NCBI RefSeq assembly: GCF_000367925.1
Contig: NZ_KB849175.1
Coordinates: forward strand, 445,046-509,045
DNA length: 64,000 nt
Reading direction: 5' to 3'
From: Acinetobacter bohemicus ANC 3994
GTDB lineage: Bacteria > Pseudomonadota > Gammaproteobacteria > Pseudomonadales > Moraxellaceae
In this document: one piece after another, positions 39,594 to 48,657 of the stretch
Layout: the number at the start of each line of letters is the position of its first letter
How positions within the stretch are numbered: position 1 is the stretch's first letter
Translations under genes and position numbers: made by a program
Notes under the pieces: generated by a model
What the model was told of the DNA's origin: nothing
The model's input: only the letters and a program-made list of their open reading frames with translations
The model's database searches: none

Positions 39594-40973
39594 TCAACTT
39601 TGCAGCAAACGCTGCAGGTTTTTATAGTCTTCATTAAAGATCGGATCTTGTTCACGAAGGCTAAGTACTTTCTCACAGGCATGCATCACGGTACTGTGAT
39701 CACGCCCTCCAAATGCCATACCAATTTCAGGAAAACTATCCCCTGTCAGTTCACGCGCAAGCCCCATGGCCAACTGACGTGGACGTGCATAAATACGGGT
39801 ACGTTTAGGACCGACAATTTCTTTTAATGGAATGCGAAAATATTCGCTCACCACGCGCTGAATATTTTCAGTACTGATGGTTCTCGCACGAATCGCCAAC
39901 ACATCTTTTAACGATTCACGCACCACATCCAAATCAATCGGTGTGCCTTTAAAACGAGAAATGGCAACCACTTTATTGAGTGCACCTTCAAGCTCACGCA
40001 CATTGGCCACGACTTGTTGTGCAACAAACAACGCACAATTACGCGGTAAATCTACACCACTGCTTTCGGCTTTTTTCAATAAAATTTCAATACGGGTTTC
40101 AATATCTGGTGGCTCTACCCCGACCGATAAGCCCCAAGAAAAACGTGAAACTAAACGTGCATCCAGTTCTGTGAGTTCTTTCGGATAACGATCCGAAGTC
40201 AAAATAATCTGCTTCGATTCATCCAGTAATGCGTTAAAGGTATAAAAGAACTCGACCAAACTGGCTTCTTTACCGGCAAGCAAATGAATATCATCGACCA
40301 ATAACAAATCTAAAGAACGACAATTTTTCTTAAATTCTTCAACTTTGCCCTGCTGTAAAGAACTGACAAAATCTTGGACAAAACTCTCTGCCGTCATATA
40401 CATGACACGCGCATTTGGTTTTGCCTGTAACAAAGCATTACCCACAGCCTGCATTAAATGCGTTTTACCTAAACCAGTCGGGCCATACAGAAATAAGGGA
40501 TTATGCTGCGAAGCACCCAATTGGGTTAAAACTTTACGACAAGTTTCTGCCGCCATTTGGTTAGAACGGCCTTCAACAAATAACGAAAAAGTAAATAATG
40601 GGTTTAATAAACGTTTACGACTATTTTTTATCGTTGATTCTTCTTTTTCTTTTCGTGGTTTAACCATTGCAGCGGGAGCAGATTGTAATGCAGCTGTTGT
40701 CGTTGCTGGTTGCTCATTGGCTGATAAAATTGCACCCGGACGAGAATCCACCAAAATTTCAACTTTACGTACACGACCTTCCGACATTTGTTCTGCCAAA
40801 ATCGTGATCAACTCAAGATGATGTTCTTGAATATAACGTGTCCAATAAGGATTGGGTGCATACAGTCTTAAGGTGTCATTAAGCTCTTCAGCAACCAAAG
40901 GGCGAATCCACATTGTAAAGACATTCCCCGAAAGCTCCTGTCGCAAACGAGTTAAACAGTCTGTCCAAAGCAT
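39594..40973 (-). CDS. dnaA: Chromosomal replication initiator DnaA
   Basis: A 459-residue AAA+ initiator. Domain I about residues 1-80 (MLWTDCLTRLRQEL), variable Ala/Lys-rich domain II about 85-125, domain III with Walker A GPTGLGKTH (164-172) and Walker B LLLVDDIHLLAG, domain IV with the DNA-binding signature FGGRDHSTVMHACEKV. It is transcribed leftward from the origin gap, which carries DnaA boxes for replication start and autoregulation. Confidence 0.98.
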   Translation of the reverse strand: MLWTDCLTRLRQELSGNVFTMWIRPLVAEELNDTLRLYAPNPYWTRYIQEHHLELITILAEQMSEGRVRKVEILVDSRPGAILSANEQPATTTAALQSAPAAMVKPRKEKEESTIKNSRKRLLNPLFTFSLFVEGRSNQMAAETCRKVLTQLGASQHNPLFLYGPTGLGKTHLMQAVGNALLQAKPNARVMYMTAESFVQDFVSSLQQGKVEEFKKNCRSLDLLLVDDIHLLAGKEASLVEFFYTFNALLDESKQIILTSDRYPKELTELDARLVSRFSWGLSVGVEPPDIETRIEILLKKAESSGVDLPRNCALFVAQQVVANVRELEGALNKVVAISRFKGTPIDLDVVRESLKDVLAIRARTISTENIQRVVSEYFRIPLKEIVGPKRTRIYARPRQLAMGLARELTGDSFPEIGMAFGGRDHSTVMHACEKVLSLREQDPIFNEDYKNLQRLLQS

Positions 40974-41633
40974 GTGAAACCCCTATTTATTCCATTATTG
41001 GTAAAAAATTATTTGAGCCCGACTAAGCGGGTCGCCATTCTATCTAAGTTATCCACATCTGTCATGGCAAAATTAGCGAAATATTGCTTTAAAAAGTAAT
41101 TTTCAAATTAAATTTAAATTTAAAACATGCTGTGGATAAACTTACACACAAGCTGTGGATAAAATATATCATAAAGTTATCCACAATTTAATAAAGTTAT
41201 AAAAACATGGTTATCCACAATGTAAGCTTATGGTTATGAAAGGTAAAAATAGCTTTTCCACAGAAAAATAGCTCCCTAATAGTAATAAATTTAAATTTAT
41301 AAATTTGAATTTAATTAATAAGAACGATCTGGCATGGGGATAACTCTCAATATTTTTAAATTTAAATTCAAAAGCAAGGGAATTCGTTTTATCAACACTA
41401 AGTTGTGGATAATATTGTGAATATTTCTGTTCATAACTTATGTTGTTTTATTAATCAATAGTTTGTGCTGTGTATAAAATACAAACAGCTTTAAATTAAC
41501 TCAACACATCTAAGCATCTTAATTTTAAAAAAAAAGACTTATTTTGCAAGAAAACTTGTTTTTGATTGACAGCTCATTGAATGAGCACTAAAATCGCGAA
41601 CCTTCATAGAAAGATCATTTTTGGAGTTTCGAT
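40974..41633. other. oriC: Chromosomal origin of replication (oriC)
   Basis: The 660-bp AT-rich gap between dnaA and rpmH holds six perfect DnaA boxes: TTATCCACA at 41049, 41177 and 41211, and TGTGGATAA at 41131, 41154 and 41404, plus TTTTCCACA at about 41256. TTTRAATTYAAA-type motifs occur at 41113-41124, 41355-41366 and 41361-41372, with near matches at 41290 and 41304. Very AT-rich stretches (41281-41320, 41440-41535) are candidate unwinding elements. Gene order on both sides is that of a gammaproteobacterial origin. Confidence 0.93.
41566..41594 (+). promoter_or_regulatory. Sigma-70 promoter of rpmH
   Basis: TTGACA (41566-41571), 17 bp, TAAAAT (41589-41594), 40 bp before rpmH. Confidence 0.8.
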
Positions 41634-41768
41634 ATGAAACGTACATTCCAACCATCTGAATTAAAGCGTAAGCGTGTTCATGGTTTCCGTGCTCGTATGG
41701 CAACTAAAGCTGGTCGTCAAGTATTAGCTCGTCGTCGTGCAAAAGGTCGTCATAGCTTAACTGTTTAA
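41634..41768 (+). CDS. rpmH: 50S ribosomal protein L34
   Basis: A 44-residue very basic protein, [20 protein letters not shown] to GRHSLTV, complete L34. GGAG lies 9 bp upstream of the ATG. It starts the rightward origin block rpmH-rnpA-yidD-yidC. Confidence 0.98.
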
Positions 41769-41797
41769 TTAGTTAAGTTATTACGATTTTGGGTGTT

Positions 41798-42187
41798 ATG
41801 ACACTTTATGGCTTCAGCACAGACGTGCGTATACGCTGTGCTGCCGATTATAAAAGTGTGTTTGATGGTGCGCTTTTTAAAGTGCATCAACCCCATTTCT
41901 TATTTTTGGCAAAAAATTCCGAACAACCTTCAAGTCGTTTGGGTATTGTTGTTGCTAAGAAAAAAGTGCGTCGCGCACATGAAAGAAATAGAGTAAAACG
42001 TCTTGCTCGCGAAAGTTTTCGCCTACATCAACAGCAATTAGATTTATTAGATATTGTGGTCATGCCTAAAGTAGGTATTGAAGCAATTCCTAATGCAGAA
42101 TTGCAGCAGCAATTACAATTTGCTTGGCAGAAATTGCAACGCCTTGCCAATAAGCATAAAAAGATAGCTCCCTCCCCACAAAAGTAG
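41798..42187 (+). CDS. rnpA: Ribonuclease P protein component
   Basis: A 129-residue basic protein that helps RNase P RNA mature tRNA 5' ends. The RNR signature is RRAHERNRVKRLARESFR, with SRLGIVVAKKKV before it. ATG 41798 (MTLYGFS) is chosen; the TTG at 41789 adds three residues. It is 29 bp from rpmH and 9 bp from yidD. Confidence 0.95.
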   Translation: MTLYGFSTDVRIRCAADYKSVFDGALFKVHQPHFLFLAKNSEQPSSRLGIVVAKKKVRRAHERNRVKRLARESFRLHQQQLDLLDIVVMPKVGIEAIPNAELQQQLQFAWQKLQRLANKHKKIAPSPQK

Positions 42188-42196
42188 AGATGGCCA

Positions 42197-42517
42197 ATGG
42201 TACGTTTACTGCATTGGTTGATTCGATTCTATCAGATCGCGATTAGTCCTTTATTGGGACCCCGCTGTCGTTATATTCCAACATGTTCTCAATACGCTTT
42301 AGAAGCAGTGCATTCTTATGGTGCTGTGCGTGGTGCGTGGTTAGCTACAAAACGTATTTGTCGTTGTCATCCTTGGGGTGGTTCTGGTTATGACCCTGTT
42401 CCCCAGAAAGCAATTCGTTTTATTTCATTTCAGCAAATAGATTCTCAAATGCTTCACGTTGCTGTACCCTTTCGTGATCGTTTATTGAACCGAAATCACT
42501 CTAACTACTTGGGATAA
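42197..42517 (+). CDS. yidD: Membrane protein insertion efficiency factor YidD
   Basis: A 106-residue protein. LIRFYQIAISPLLGPRCRY, PTCSQYALEAV, and CRCHPWGGSGYDPVP are the diagnostic motifs with conserved cysteines. It assists YidC-dependent membrane insertion. The C-terminal extension after about residue 72 is longer than in E. coli (85 residues). Confidence 0.95.
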   Translation: MVRLLHWLIRFYQIAISPLLGPRCRYIPTCSQYALEAVHSYGAVRGAWLATKRICRCHPWGGSGYDPVPQKAIRFISFQQIDSQMLHVAVPFRDRLLNRNHSNYLG

Positions 42518-42522
42518 TAGAT

Positions 42523-44277
42523 ATGCAACAATGGGCCAGGTTTGCAATTCTAGGGGCCATGTTTGTCGTCGCATATTTGCTTATTTTGGCATGGCAAAAG
42601 GATTATGGTCATGCGGAAACTAAACCTCAGCAAGAAGCTGCGGTTGTTTCGCATGAAGTATCTGCAGATTTGCCAAATGGTCAAACAGCTACTGTAGCGT
42701 CTGACATGCCTCAAGCAAATATTGCAACTCAGCAAACAACAACAGATGCTACGGCACCTGTAAGTCAACAGCTTATTTCAGTACAAACTGACCTGTATCA
42801 TCTTTGGATTAATCCTAAAGGTGGTGACATTGTTCGTATTGAATTATTGAACCATGATAAAAATAAAGACAGTGATCAACCGTTTGTCATGCTGGAAAGC
42901 GATGCAAAACGTACTTATGTTGCTCAGTCTGGTTTGATTGGTTTAAATGGGCCAGACAGTAACCGTAATGGCCGCCCTGTTTATGAGATTGAAAAATCAT
43001 CTTATAACTTAGCGGATGCTAAAGCAGAAAAAACTGAAGACGGCAAAGTTGTTAAAGTTTTATCTGTACCTATGGTTTATAAAACCGCTGATGGTGTAGA
43101 AATCATCAAGACATTTACCTTTAAACAAGGTGAATATCCGATTATTGTGAACCACAAAATTGTCAATCGTAGTGCAGGCAATTGGCAAGGTCAGATGTTT
43201 GGTCAAATCAAACGTGATAATTCAGATGATCCGGGTAAATCAGACCAAGGTATTTTCACCCTAGGAACATTCTTGGGTGGTGCTTGGGGTACGCCAGAAG
43301 AACATTACAATAAGCTTAAATTTGCCAACTTCAATGAAGAAAAATTGAATGTTGAAGCAAAAGGTGGCTGGGTTGCAATGGTTCAACACTATTTTGTTAG
43401 TGCTTGGATTCCGGGTGATCTCAAACTGACTCAAGCGGGTGGTCAGCCTTATAGTGCGAAATTAGAATCACGTCAATCAACAGACAACATGAATATTATC
43501 GGTTTCACTTCACCGATGATTAATGTGCCTGCGGGTACTGCGGCTGAATTGGATGCAACCTTCTATTCAGGTCCTAAAGTTCAATCTGAACTTAAAGATT
43601 TGGCTATTGGTTTAAACCAAACTGTTGATTATGGTTGGTTATGGCCAATTGCGAAGTTATTGTTCTTGGGTCTTCAATTCTTCCATAACATTGTGGGCAA
43701 CTGGGGCTGGGCAATTATCTTATTGACTGTCTTGGTGAAACTGATTCTTTGGCCATTGTCGTCTAAGAGCTACCGCTCAATGGCGAAAATGCGTGTGATT
43801 GCCCCTGAAATGCAACGCATGAAGGAAGAGTTCGGTGAAGACCGTATGCGCTTCTCTCAAGAAATGATGGCCTTGTATAAACGTGAACAAGTGAATCCGC
43901 TTGCGGGTTGTTTGCCACTGTTATTACAAATGCCAATTTTCCTTGCATTGTACTGGGTGTTAATGGAGTCTGTAGAACTTCGTCATGCACCTTGGTTACT
44001 TTGGATTCAAGATTTGTCTGCAATGGATCCGTGGTTTATCCTGCCGTTATTGATGGGTGCAACCATGTTTATTCAGCAGTCTTTAAATCCACAACCGGCT
44101 GATCCAATGCAGGCGAAAGTCTTCAAAATCATGCCAATTATCTTCACTGTATTTATGTTGTTCTTCCCTGCGGGCTTGGTGTTGTACTGGATTGTCAATA
44201 ACAGTATTACCATCTTGCAACAAAGTTTGATCAACAAAGGTGTTGAAAAAGACCGTGCCAAACGCGAAGTTGTTTAA
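42523..44277 (+). CDS. yidC: Membrane protein insertase YidC
   Basis: A 584-residue inner membrane insertase. One N-terminal transmembrane helix (AILGAMFVVAYLLILAW), a large periplasmic domain to about residue 370, then five C-terminal helices including LLLQMPIFLALYWVLME and the conserved SYRSMAKMRVIAPEMQRM cytoplasmic loop. It starts 5 bp after yidD, so translation is likely coupled. Confidence 0.97.
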   Translation: MQQWARFAILGAMFVVAYLLILAWQKDYGHAETKPQQEAAVVSHEVSADLPNGQTATVASDMPQANIATQQTTTDATAPVSQQLISVQTDLYHLWINPKGGDIVRIELLNHDKNKDSDQPFVMLESDAKRTYVAQSGLIGLNGPDSNRNGRPVYEIEKSSYNLADAKAEKTEDGKVVKVLSVPMVYKTADGVEIIKTFTFKQGEYPIIVNHKIVNRSAGNWQGQMFGQIKRDNSDDPGKSDQGIFTLGTFLGGAWGTPEEHYNKLKFANFNEEKLNVEAKGGWVAMVQHYFVSAWIPGDLKLTQAGGQPYSAKLESRQSTDNMNIIGFTSPMINVPAGTAAELDATFYSGPKVQSELKDLAIGLNQTVDYGWLWPIAKLLFLGLQFFHNIVGNWGWAIILLTVLVKLILWPLSSKSYRSMAKMRVIAPEMQRMKEEFGEDRMRFSQEMMALYKREQVNPLAGCLPLLLQMPIFLALYWVLMESVELRHAPWLLWIQDLSAMDPWFILPLLMGATMFIQQSLNPQPADPMQAKVFKIMPIIFTVFMLFFPAGLVLYWIVNNSITILQQSLINKGVEKDRAKREVV

Positions 44278-44303
44278 TCACGACTGATTGCGAATAGCTG
44301 AAT

Positions 44304-44341
44304 AAATCCGCTTAAGATGGTAATCTTAGGCGGATTTTTAT
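44304..44341 (+). terminator. Intrinsic terminator between yidC and mnmE
   Basis: AAATCCGC-T-TAAGAT / ATCTTA-G-GCGGATTT around GGTA, then TTTTA. It ends 36 bp before the mnmE start. Confidence 0.75.
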
Positions 44342-44376
44342 TTGGCTGTGATTTAGGATTTTTTGAGGTGAATTTT

Positions 44377-45732
44377 ATGCAAAACCGAACAACGATTGCT
44401 GCAATTGCGACTCCACCTGGACGTGGCGGTGTCGGTGTCATTCGTCTGTCAGGTCCTAAATCCTATGCCATTGCCGAAGCTTTGACGCAAAAAGACTTAG
44501 CAAAGGCACGTTTTGCTGCTTTTCGGCAGTTTTATGATGCTGCTGGTGAGGTAATGGATGAAGGCTTAGCGATTTGCTTTCCAAATCCACATTCATTTAC
44601 CGGTGAAGATGTGGTGGAGCTACAAGGGCATGGCGGTCCTGTTATTCAAAATGCTTTGCTGGCACGTTTGCTTGAGTTGGGTGCAATTGCAGCCAAAGCC
44701 GGTGAGTTTTCCATGCGTGCTTTTGAAAATGGTAAACTCGATTTGGTTCAAGCCGAAGCCATTGCCGACTTGATTGATGCAACCTCACAAGCGGCAGCTC
44801 GCTCTGCGGTACGTTCTTTACAAGGTGCATTTTCAACGCGTGTGAACACTGTGTTAGAGAAACTGATTCATTTGCGTTTACATGTCGAAGCTGCGATTGA
44901 TTTCCCGGAAGAAGAAATTGATTTTTTGGCTGACGGTAAAATTTTAGCGCTCCTACAAGATGTGCAAAGCTCGGTTACGGCAGTACAAGCCTCGGCACGT
45001 CAGGGTCAGTTGCTGCGTGAAGGTTTACAGGTGGTGATTGCAGGGAAACCCAATGCCGGAAAATCGTCGTTACTTAATACCCTAGCAGGAAATGAACGTG
45101 CCATTGTTACGGATATTGCAGGTACAACGCGTGATGTATTACATGAAAAAATTAGCTTAAATGGTTTACCCATTACCCTCACTGATACTGCTGGTTTACG
45201 TGAAACTGGCGATATAGTCGAGAAAGAAGGCATTCGCCGCGCGATTAAAGAAATTGAACAAGCTGATTTGTTGCTGTTGGTCTATGACTTAAGCCAAGGC
45301 GAAGACCCTTTGCAATTGGCACAGAATTATTTTGCTGAGCATCTTGAACCGAAACGCTTAATGTTAATTGCCAATAAGTGTGATTTAACCCATGCCCCGG
45401 CAGATATTGGTGATTATCAGGGCTTCCGTCATATCACGGTGTCGGCTAAGCAGGAAACAGGCGTGCAGTCGCTTATCGATGCGATTACAGCGCATGCCGG
45501 CTTCCAGCCAGAAGAAGATACCTTTATTGCCCGCACACGTCATTTAGACGCAATGAAGCGTACGCAGGTGTATCTGGCGGAAGCGCATGAGCAGTTGGTG
45601 GTGTATCAAGCGGGTGAGTTGGTGGCTGAGTCTTTACGTCTGGCACAAAATGCCTTGGCAGAAATTACCGGTGAATTTAGTGCTGATGATTTATTAGGCA
45701 AAATCTTTGGATCGTTCTGTATCGGGAAGTAA
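44377..45732 (+). CDS. mnmE: tRNA modification GTPase MnmE
   Basis: A 451-residue GTPase that with MnmG modifies U34 of tRNAs. N-terminal folate-binding domain (TIAAIATPPGRGGVGVIRLSG), inserted Ras-like G domain (Walker A GKPNAGKSSLLN, G2 DIAGTTRD, G3 DTAGLRET, G4 NKCD) and the C-terminal FCIGK. ATG 44377 is preceded by GAGGTG; the 20-codon upstream extension overlaps the yidC terminator. Confidence 0.97.
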   Translation: MQNRTTIAAIATPPGRGGVGVIRLSGPKSYAIAEALTQKDLAKARFAAFRQFYDAAGEVMDEGLAICFPNPHSFTGEDVVELQGHGGPVIQNALLARLLELGAIAAKAGEFSMRAFENGKLDLVQAEAIADLIDATSQAAARSAVRSLQGAFSTRVNTVLEKLIHLRLHVEAAIDFPEEEIDFLADGKILALLQDVQSSVTAVQASARQGQLLREGLQVVIAGKPNAGKSSLLNTLAGNERAIVTDIAGTTRDVLHEKISLNGLPITLTDTAGLRETGDIVEKEGIRRAIKEIEQADLLLLVYDLSQGEDPLQLAQNYFAEHLEPKRLMLIANKCDLTHAPADIGDYQGFRHITVSAKQETGVQSLIDAITAHAGFQPEEDTFIARTRHLDAMKRTQVYLAEAHEQLVVYQAGELVAESLRLAQNALAEITGEFSADDLLGKIFGSFCIGK

Positions 45733-45765
45733 TGCATAAAAGAATCAAATGCATAAAAGAATCAA
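45732..45765. repeat. Tandem 17-bp duplication after mnmE
   Basis: ATGCATAAAAGAATCAA occurs twice head to tail (45732-45748 and 45749-45765), starting at the mnmE stop codon. Confidence 0.85.
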
Positions 45766-45768
45766 TTG

Positions 45769-45800
45769 AAGGGCATATTCGATGCCCTTTTTTTATTTTT
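45769..45800 (+). terminator. Intrinsic terminator of mnmE
   Basis: AAGGGCAT-ATTC-GATGCCCTT followed by a T-rich run. Confidence 0.88.
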
Positions 45801-45955
45801 AAGAGTTGATCAACAGCAGCTAGATGATGTTGTAGGACAAGATCTAATGCAGTTACTGAGTAAAGAGGTACGGTAAAAAAGTAAAACCTCATTTACGTAA
45901 CCAAATTGATGAAATTGTCGATTCTTTGCAGTTAAAACTTTTCTAAAATTGAATT

Positions 45956-45988
45956 AAAAACTAGCCTTCATTTGAAGGCTAGTTTTTA
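45956..45988 (-). terminator. Terminator overlapping the end of the MFS gene
   Basis: AAAACTAGCCTTCA / TGAAGGCTAGTTTT. The stop codon of the neighbouring MFS gene (45979-45981) lies inside the right arm. Confidence 0.85.
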
Positions 45989-47160
45989 AATGATGAAATT
46001 TTCTTATACCAAACAAGCAAAGCGAAGCAAAGTAAACCAACGCCGATACAAAAGCCTAAGACACCGATGGTTAAACCAAAATGATCTGCTAAATAACCCA
46101 CCGCAATAATCGGTACAATCGTGCCTAAATAACCAATAAATAAATAGGTCGACATCACAGCTGCACGGTTATCTGCGCTAGTCATTTGGTGAATTAAGCC
46201 AAATGCACCTAATAAGCCTAAGCCATGCCCCACACCCACCAAAATATCGCTGATAAAGAACAAAGTGCTCCACTGCATACTCATGCATAAGCCGAGTAAA
46301 ATAAAACTGAGCAGCAAGGTCATCAGCCCTAAAGTTAAGCTTTTAGCCGCAGTCAGATCTTTAGCAAAAAATTGCACTAAAGCAGAAATCAGTAAAATAC
46401 TCGAAATTGCAGCGCCACTAATCAAAGGCCCATGCCAAGGAATTAAATCTTTAACAAAAGAAGGTGACAGCGATGCGAATAAACTAAATGCGCCAAAAGC
46501 ACAGAATGCGGTGAACCCTGCAATAAAAAATAAGGCTTTATGTTGGGCTTCTGGGGTTTCTAAACGCGGTGCAATTGAAAAAGGCTGAGCTTTAAACTGC
46601 GGTACTTTTAGCCAAAATAAACCGCAAAAGCATGCCATTGCTGCTGCAATAATGGGTAAATAGGGCGTTGTTAAAGGGGAAGTTGAAAATTGTGCAATCA
46701 ATCCACCAATAAATGGCCCCAATCCAAAACCAATCACCGTAATGATCGAGCTTAACTGGGGTGCATTTTGTTTATGACGGTCTGGAATAGTGGTAATCAG
46801 GCCTAACATTGCTGAAGTGCTGATCAGTCCTGAAGCAATGCCAATAATAAAACGTCCGAAAGCCAACCAAGCTGCATTGGGTGCAATCGAGGAAATGGCT
46901 AAGCCTAAAATGACAAAAATAATTCCGATTTGTAAGGTACGTAGAAAGCCTAAACTGTTGCTGATACGACCTAGAAAAAGCAAGGTTGCCAGACAACCAA
47001 ACATATAGGCGACAAAGATATAGGTAATATGGCTGGGGAGCAGATGCCAGAGTTCTTGATAAATCGGATATAAAGGGCTGGCGAGTGCCGTTCCAATGGT
47101 TCCAATACAAAGTGCTAGGCTGACCATGAGAAAGGGTCGCCATGATTGTTGAGTCATCAT
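45979..47160 (-). CDS. MFS transporter, drug efflux-like
   Basis: A 393-residue inner membrane carrier with 12 predicted helices. ASPLYPIYQELWHLLPSHIT at the start and FGRFIIGIASGLISTSAML fit small DHA-type MFS exporters. FFISDILVGVGHGLGLLGAF and LFIGYLGTIVPIIAVGYLAD are typical of the C-terminal half. Substrate unknown. Two adjacent ATGs (47160, 47157) could start it. It is separated from dmeR by 117 bp on the same strand. Confidence 0.8.
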   Translation of the reverse strand: MMTQQSWRPFLMVSLALCIGTIGTALASPLYPIYQELWHLLPSHITYIFVAYMFGCLATLLFLGRISNSLGFLRTLQIGIIFVILGLAISSIAPNAAWLAFGRFIIGIASGLISTSAMLGLITTIPDRHKQNAPQLSSIITVIGFGLGPFIGGLIAQFSTSPLTTPYLPIIAAAMACFCGLFWLKVPQFKAQPFSIAPRLETPEAQHKALFFIAGFTAFCAFGAFSLFASLSPSFVKDLIPWHGPLISGAAISSILLISALVQFFAKDLTAAKSLTLGLMTLLLSFILLGLCMSMQWSTLFFISDILVGVGHGLGLLGAFGLIHQMTSADNRAAVMSTYLFIGYLGTIVPIIAVGYLADHFGLTIGVLGFCIGVGLLCFALLVWYKKISSFKN

Positions 47161-47277
47161 GTCGGGTCACAAAAACACCCGCTAAATTGAAAAATAGCGA
47201 ACATTTGGAGAGAAATAAGAAGAGTTGTAGATTAGTTCTTCTTCAACGACCGCGTCAATTTATAAGATGTAAATCAT

Positions 47278-47544
47278 TTAACCATAACGCTTTAATAATT
47301 TTAAAAATTCAGCCAATTCATGTTCATTAATTTCAGTCTGTTCAGCAATCACGTGATGGCGCAAATGTGATTCAATTAATTCATTCATTAAACCGTTCAC
47401 CGCTCCTTTAATTGCAGCGACTTGCTGTAATACCGTAATGCACGAGCTTTCAGGGCTATTTAAAGCGTGCTCTACCGCATTCATTTGTCCTTTTAAGCGT
47501 TTAACACGATTTTGAATTTTCTGATCTTGATGTAAATGAGCCAA
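47278..47544 (-). CDS. dmeR: RcnR/CsoR-family Ni/Co-sensing repressor
   Basis: An 88-residue helical repressor. It keeps the Ni/Co ligands of E. coli RcnR: His3, Cys35 (ESSCITVLQQ), His60 and His64 (LIESHLRHHV). The pattern differs from the W-X-Y-Z code of copper CsoR and the Cys-His pair of FrmR. It is divergent from the CDF exporter dmeF, 56 bp apart, with a matching operator between, so it probably represses dmeF until Ni(II) or Co(II) binds. Confidence 0.88.
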   Translation of the reverse strand: MAHLHQDQKIQNRVKRLKGQMNAVEHALNSPESSCITVLQQVAAIKGAVNGLMNELIESHLRHHVIAEQTEINEHELAEFLKLLKRYG

Positions 47545-47564
47545 TACAATACTCCAAAAAACAA

Positions 47565-47585
47565 ATATACTATGGGGGAGTATAT
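47565..47585. promoter_or_regulatory. DmeR/RcnR-type operator
   Basis: ATATACT and AGTATAT arms around ATGGGGG, between dmeR and dmeF. RcnR-class repressors bind TACT-G-tract-AGTA sites, and this is the only such site seen in the gap. Confidence 0.8.
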
Positions 47586-47600
47586 TTTAACACTAAGATT

Positions 47601-48521
47601 ATGCAAAAAGCCCCATTAACACGATCACACACACATCAGTTTGATGAAGGTAATCCACTCGCACAAAAACGCATTCTATTCGCGACTATTCTAACGGCAG
47701 TCATGATGTTATTAGAAGTGATAGGTGGTTGGATTTACAATTCGATGGCGTTGCTTGCTGATGGTTGGCATATGAGTTCGCATATGTTGGCATTGGGCTT
47801 GGCTTATTTTGCCTATCGTTCTGCCCGTCATTATGCCGAGGATAGCCGCTTTAGTTTTGGGACATGGAAAATTGAAATTTTAGCAGGTTATAGCAGCGCT
47901 ATTTTATTGATGGTGGTGGCGTTATTTATGGCCTTTCAGTCTATAGAACGACTGTTTAACCCGGTTGATATTCACTATAACCAAGCCATTCCAATTGCAA
48001 TTTTGGGCTTGGTGATTAATCTGATCTGTGCTTGGTTACTGCATGATGGTCACCATCACCATCACCATCATGAGCATGAAAATGAGCATGCTCATACCCA
48101 TCATGACCTCAATCAAAAAGCGGCCTTTATGCATGTGGTGGCTGATGTGGTCACTTCAATTTTTGCCATCATTGCTTTGTGCGCAGCGAAGTATTTAGAT
48201 TGGGGTTTTCTTGATGCAGTATTGGGTATCTTGGGTTCAATTCTGGTTGCGAAATGGGCGATAGGTCTAATAAAAGAGACTGGAAAAACCTTACTTGATG
48301 CAGAAATGAACCATCCTGTGGTTGAGGAAATTCGTGAAGTGATTGCTGAGTTTCCTCAGGCCGAGATTACCGATTTGCATGTATGGAAAGTTGGAAAAGG
48401 AAAATTTTCCTGTATTTTGGCTTTAGTCACTGATGCCGAATTAAATGCAGACCAAGTTCGTGAGGCTTTATCCATTCATGATGAAATTGTGCATATTTCG
48501 GTAGAAATAAATGCTTTGTAA
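47601..48521 (+). CDS. dmeF: Cation diffusion facilitator, Ni/Co efflux (DmeF)
   Basis: A 306-residue CDF exporter with six helices. SHTHQFDEGNPLAQKR at the N-terminus is the DmeF hallmark. Metal sites: LLADGWHMSSHMLAL (helix II) and HVVADVVTSIFAI (helix V). A His-rich loop between helices IV and V begins with seven histidines. The cytoplasmic domain ends ITDLHVWKVGKGKFSC. Its neighbour dmeR supports nickel/cobalt rather than zinc export. Confidence 0.9.
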   Translation: MQKAPLTRSHTHQFDEGNPLAQKRILFATILTAVMMLLEVIGGWIYNSMALLADGWHMSSHMLALGLAYFAYRSARHYAEDSRFSFGTWKIEILAGYSSAILLMVVALFMAFQSIERLFNPVDIHYNQAIPIAILGLVINLICAWLLHDGHHHHHHHEHENEHAHTHHDLNQKAAFMHVVADVVTSIFAIIALCAAKYLDWGFLDAVLGILGSILVAKWAIGLIKETGKTLLDAEMNHPVVEEIREVIAEFPQAEITDLHVWKVGKGKFSCILALVTDAELNADQVREALSIHDEIVHISVEINAL

Positions 48522-48531
48522 AAAATATACA

Positions 48532-48547
48532 TGTTCCACGTGAAACC
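48532..48547. promoter_or_regulatory. parS: parS-like site downstream of dmeF
   Basis: TGTTCCACGTGAAACC matches TGTTNCACGTGAAACA at all defined positions but the last. Origin-proximal (7 kb right of oriC), intergenic. Confidence 0.75.
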
Positions 48548-48657
48548 TCAAGCATGCAATATGTTTGGTTTAAGTAATGACGGTTAAAAATGACTAAAGT
48601 TCTGGTCGGATTTTGAGTAGAATCAGCTTGAATAATTTGAACCTTTGAGTAAAAAAC

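Noticed and set aside
48048..48070. His-codon run in dmeF as a cloning His-tag artefact
   Set aside because: It lies inside the gene in the expected His-rich loop of a CDF exporter, followed by further natural His/Glu residues.
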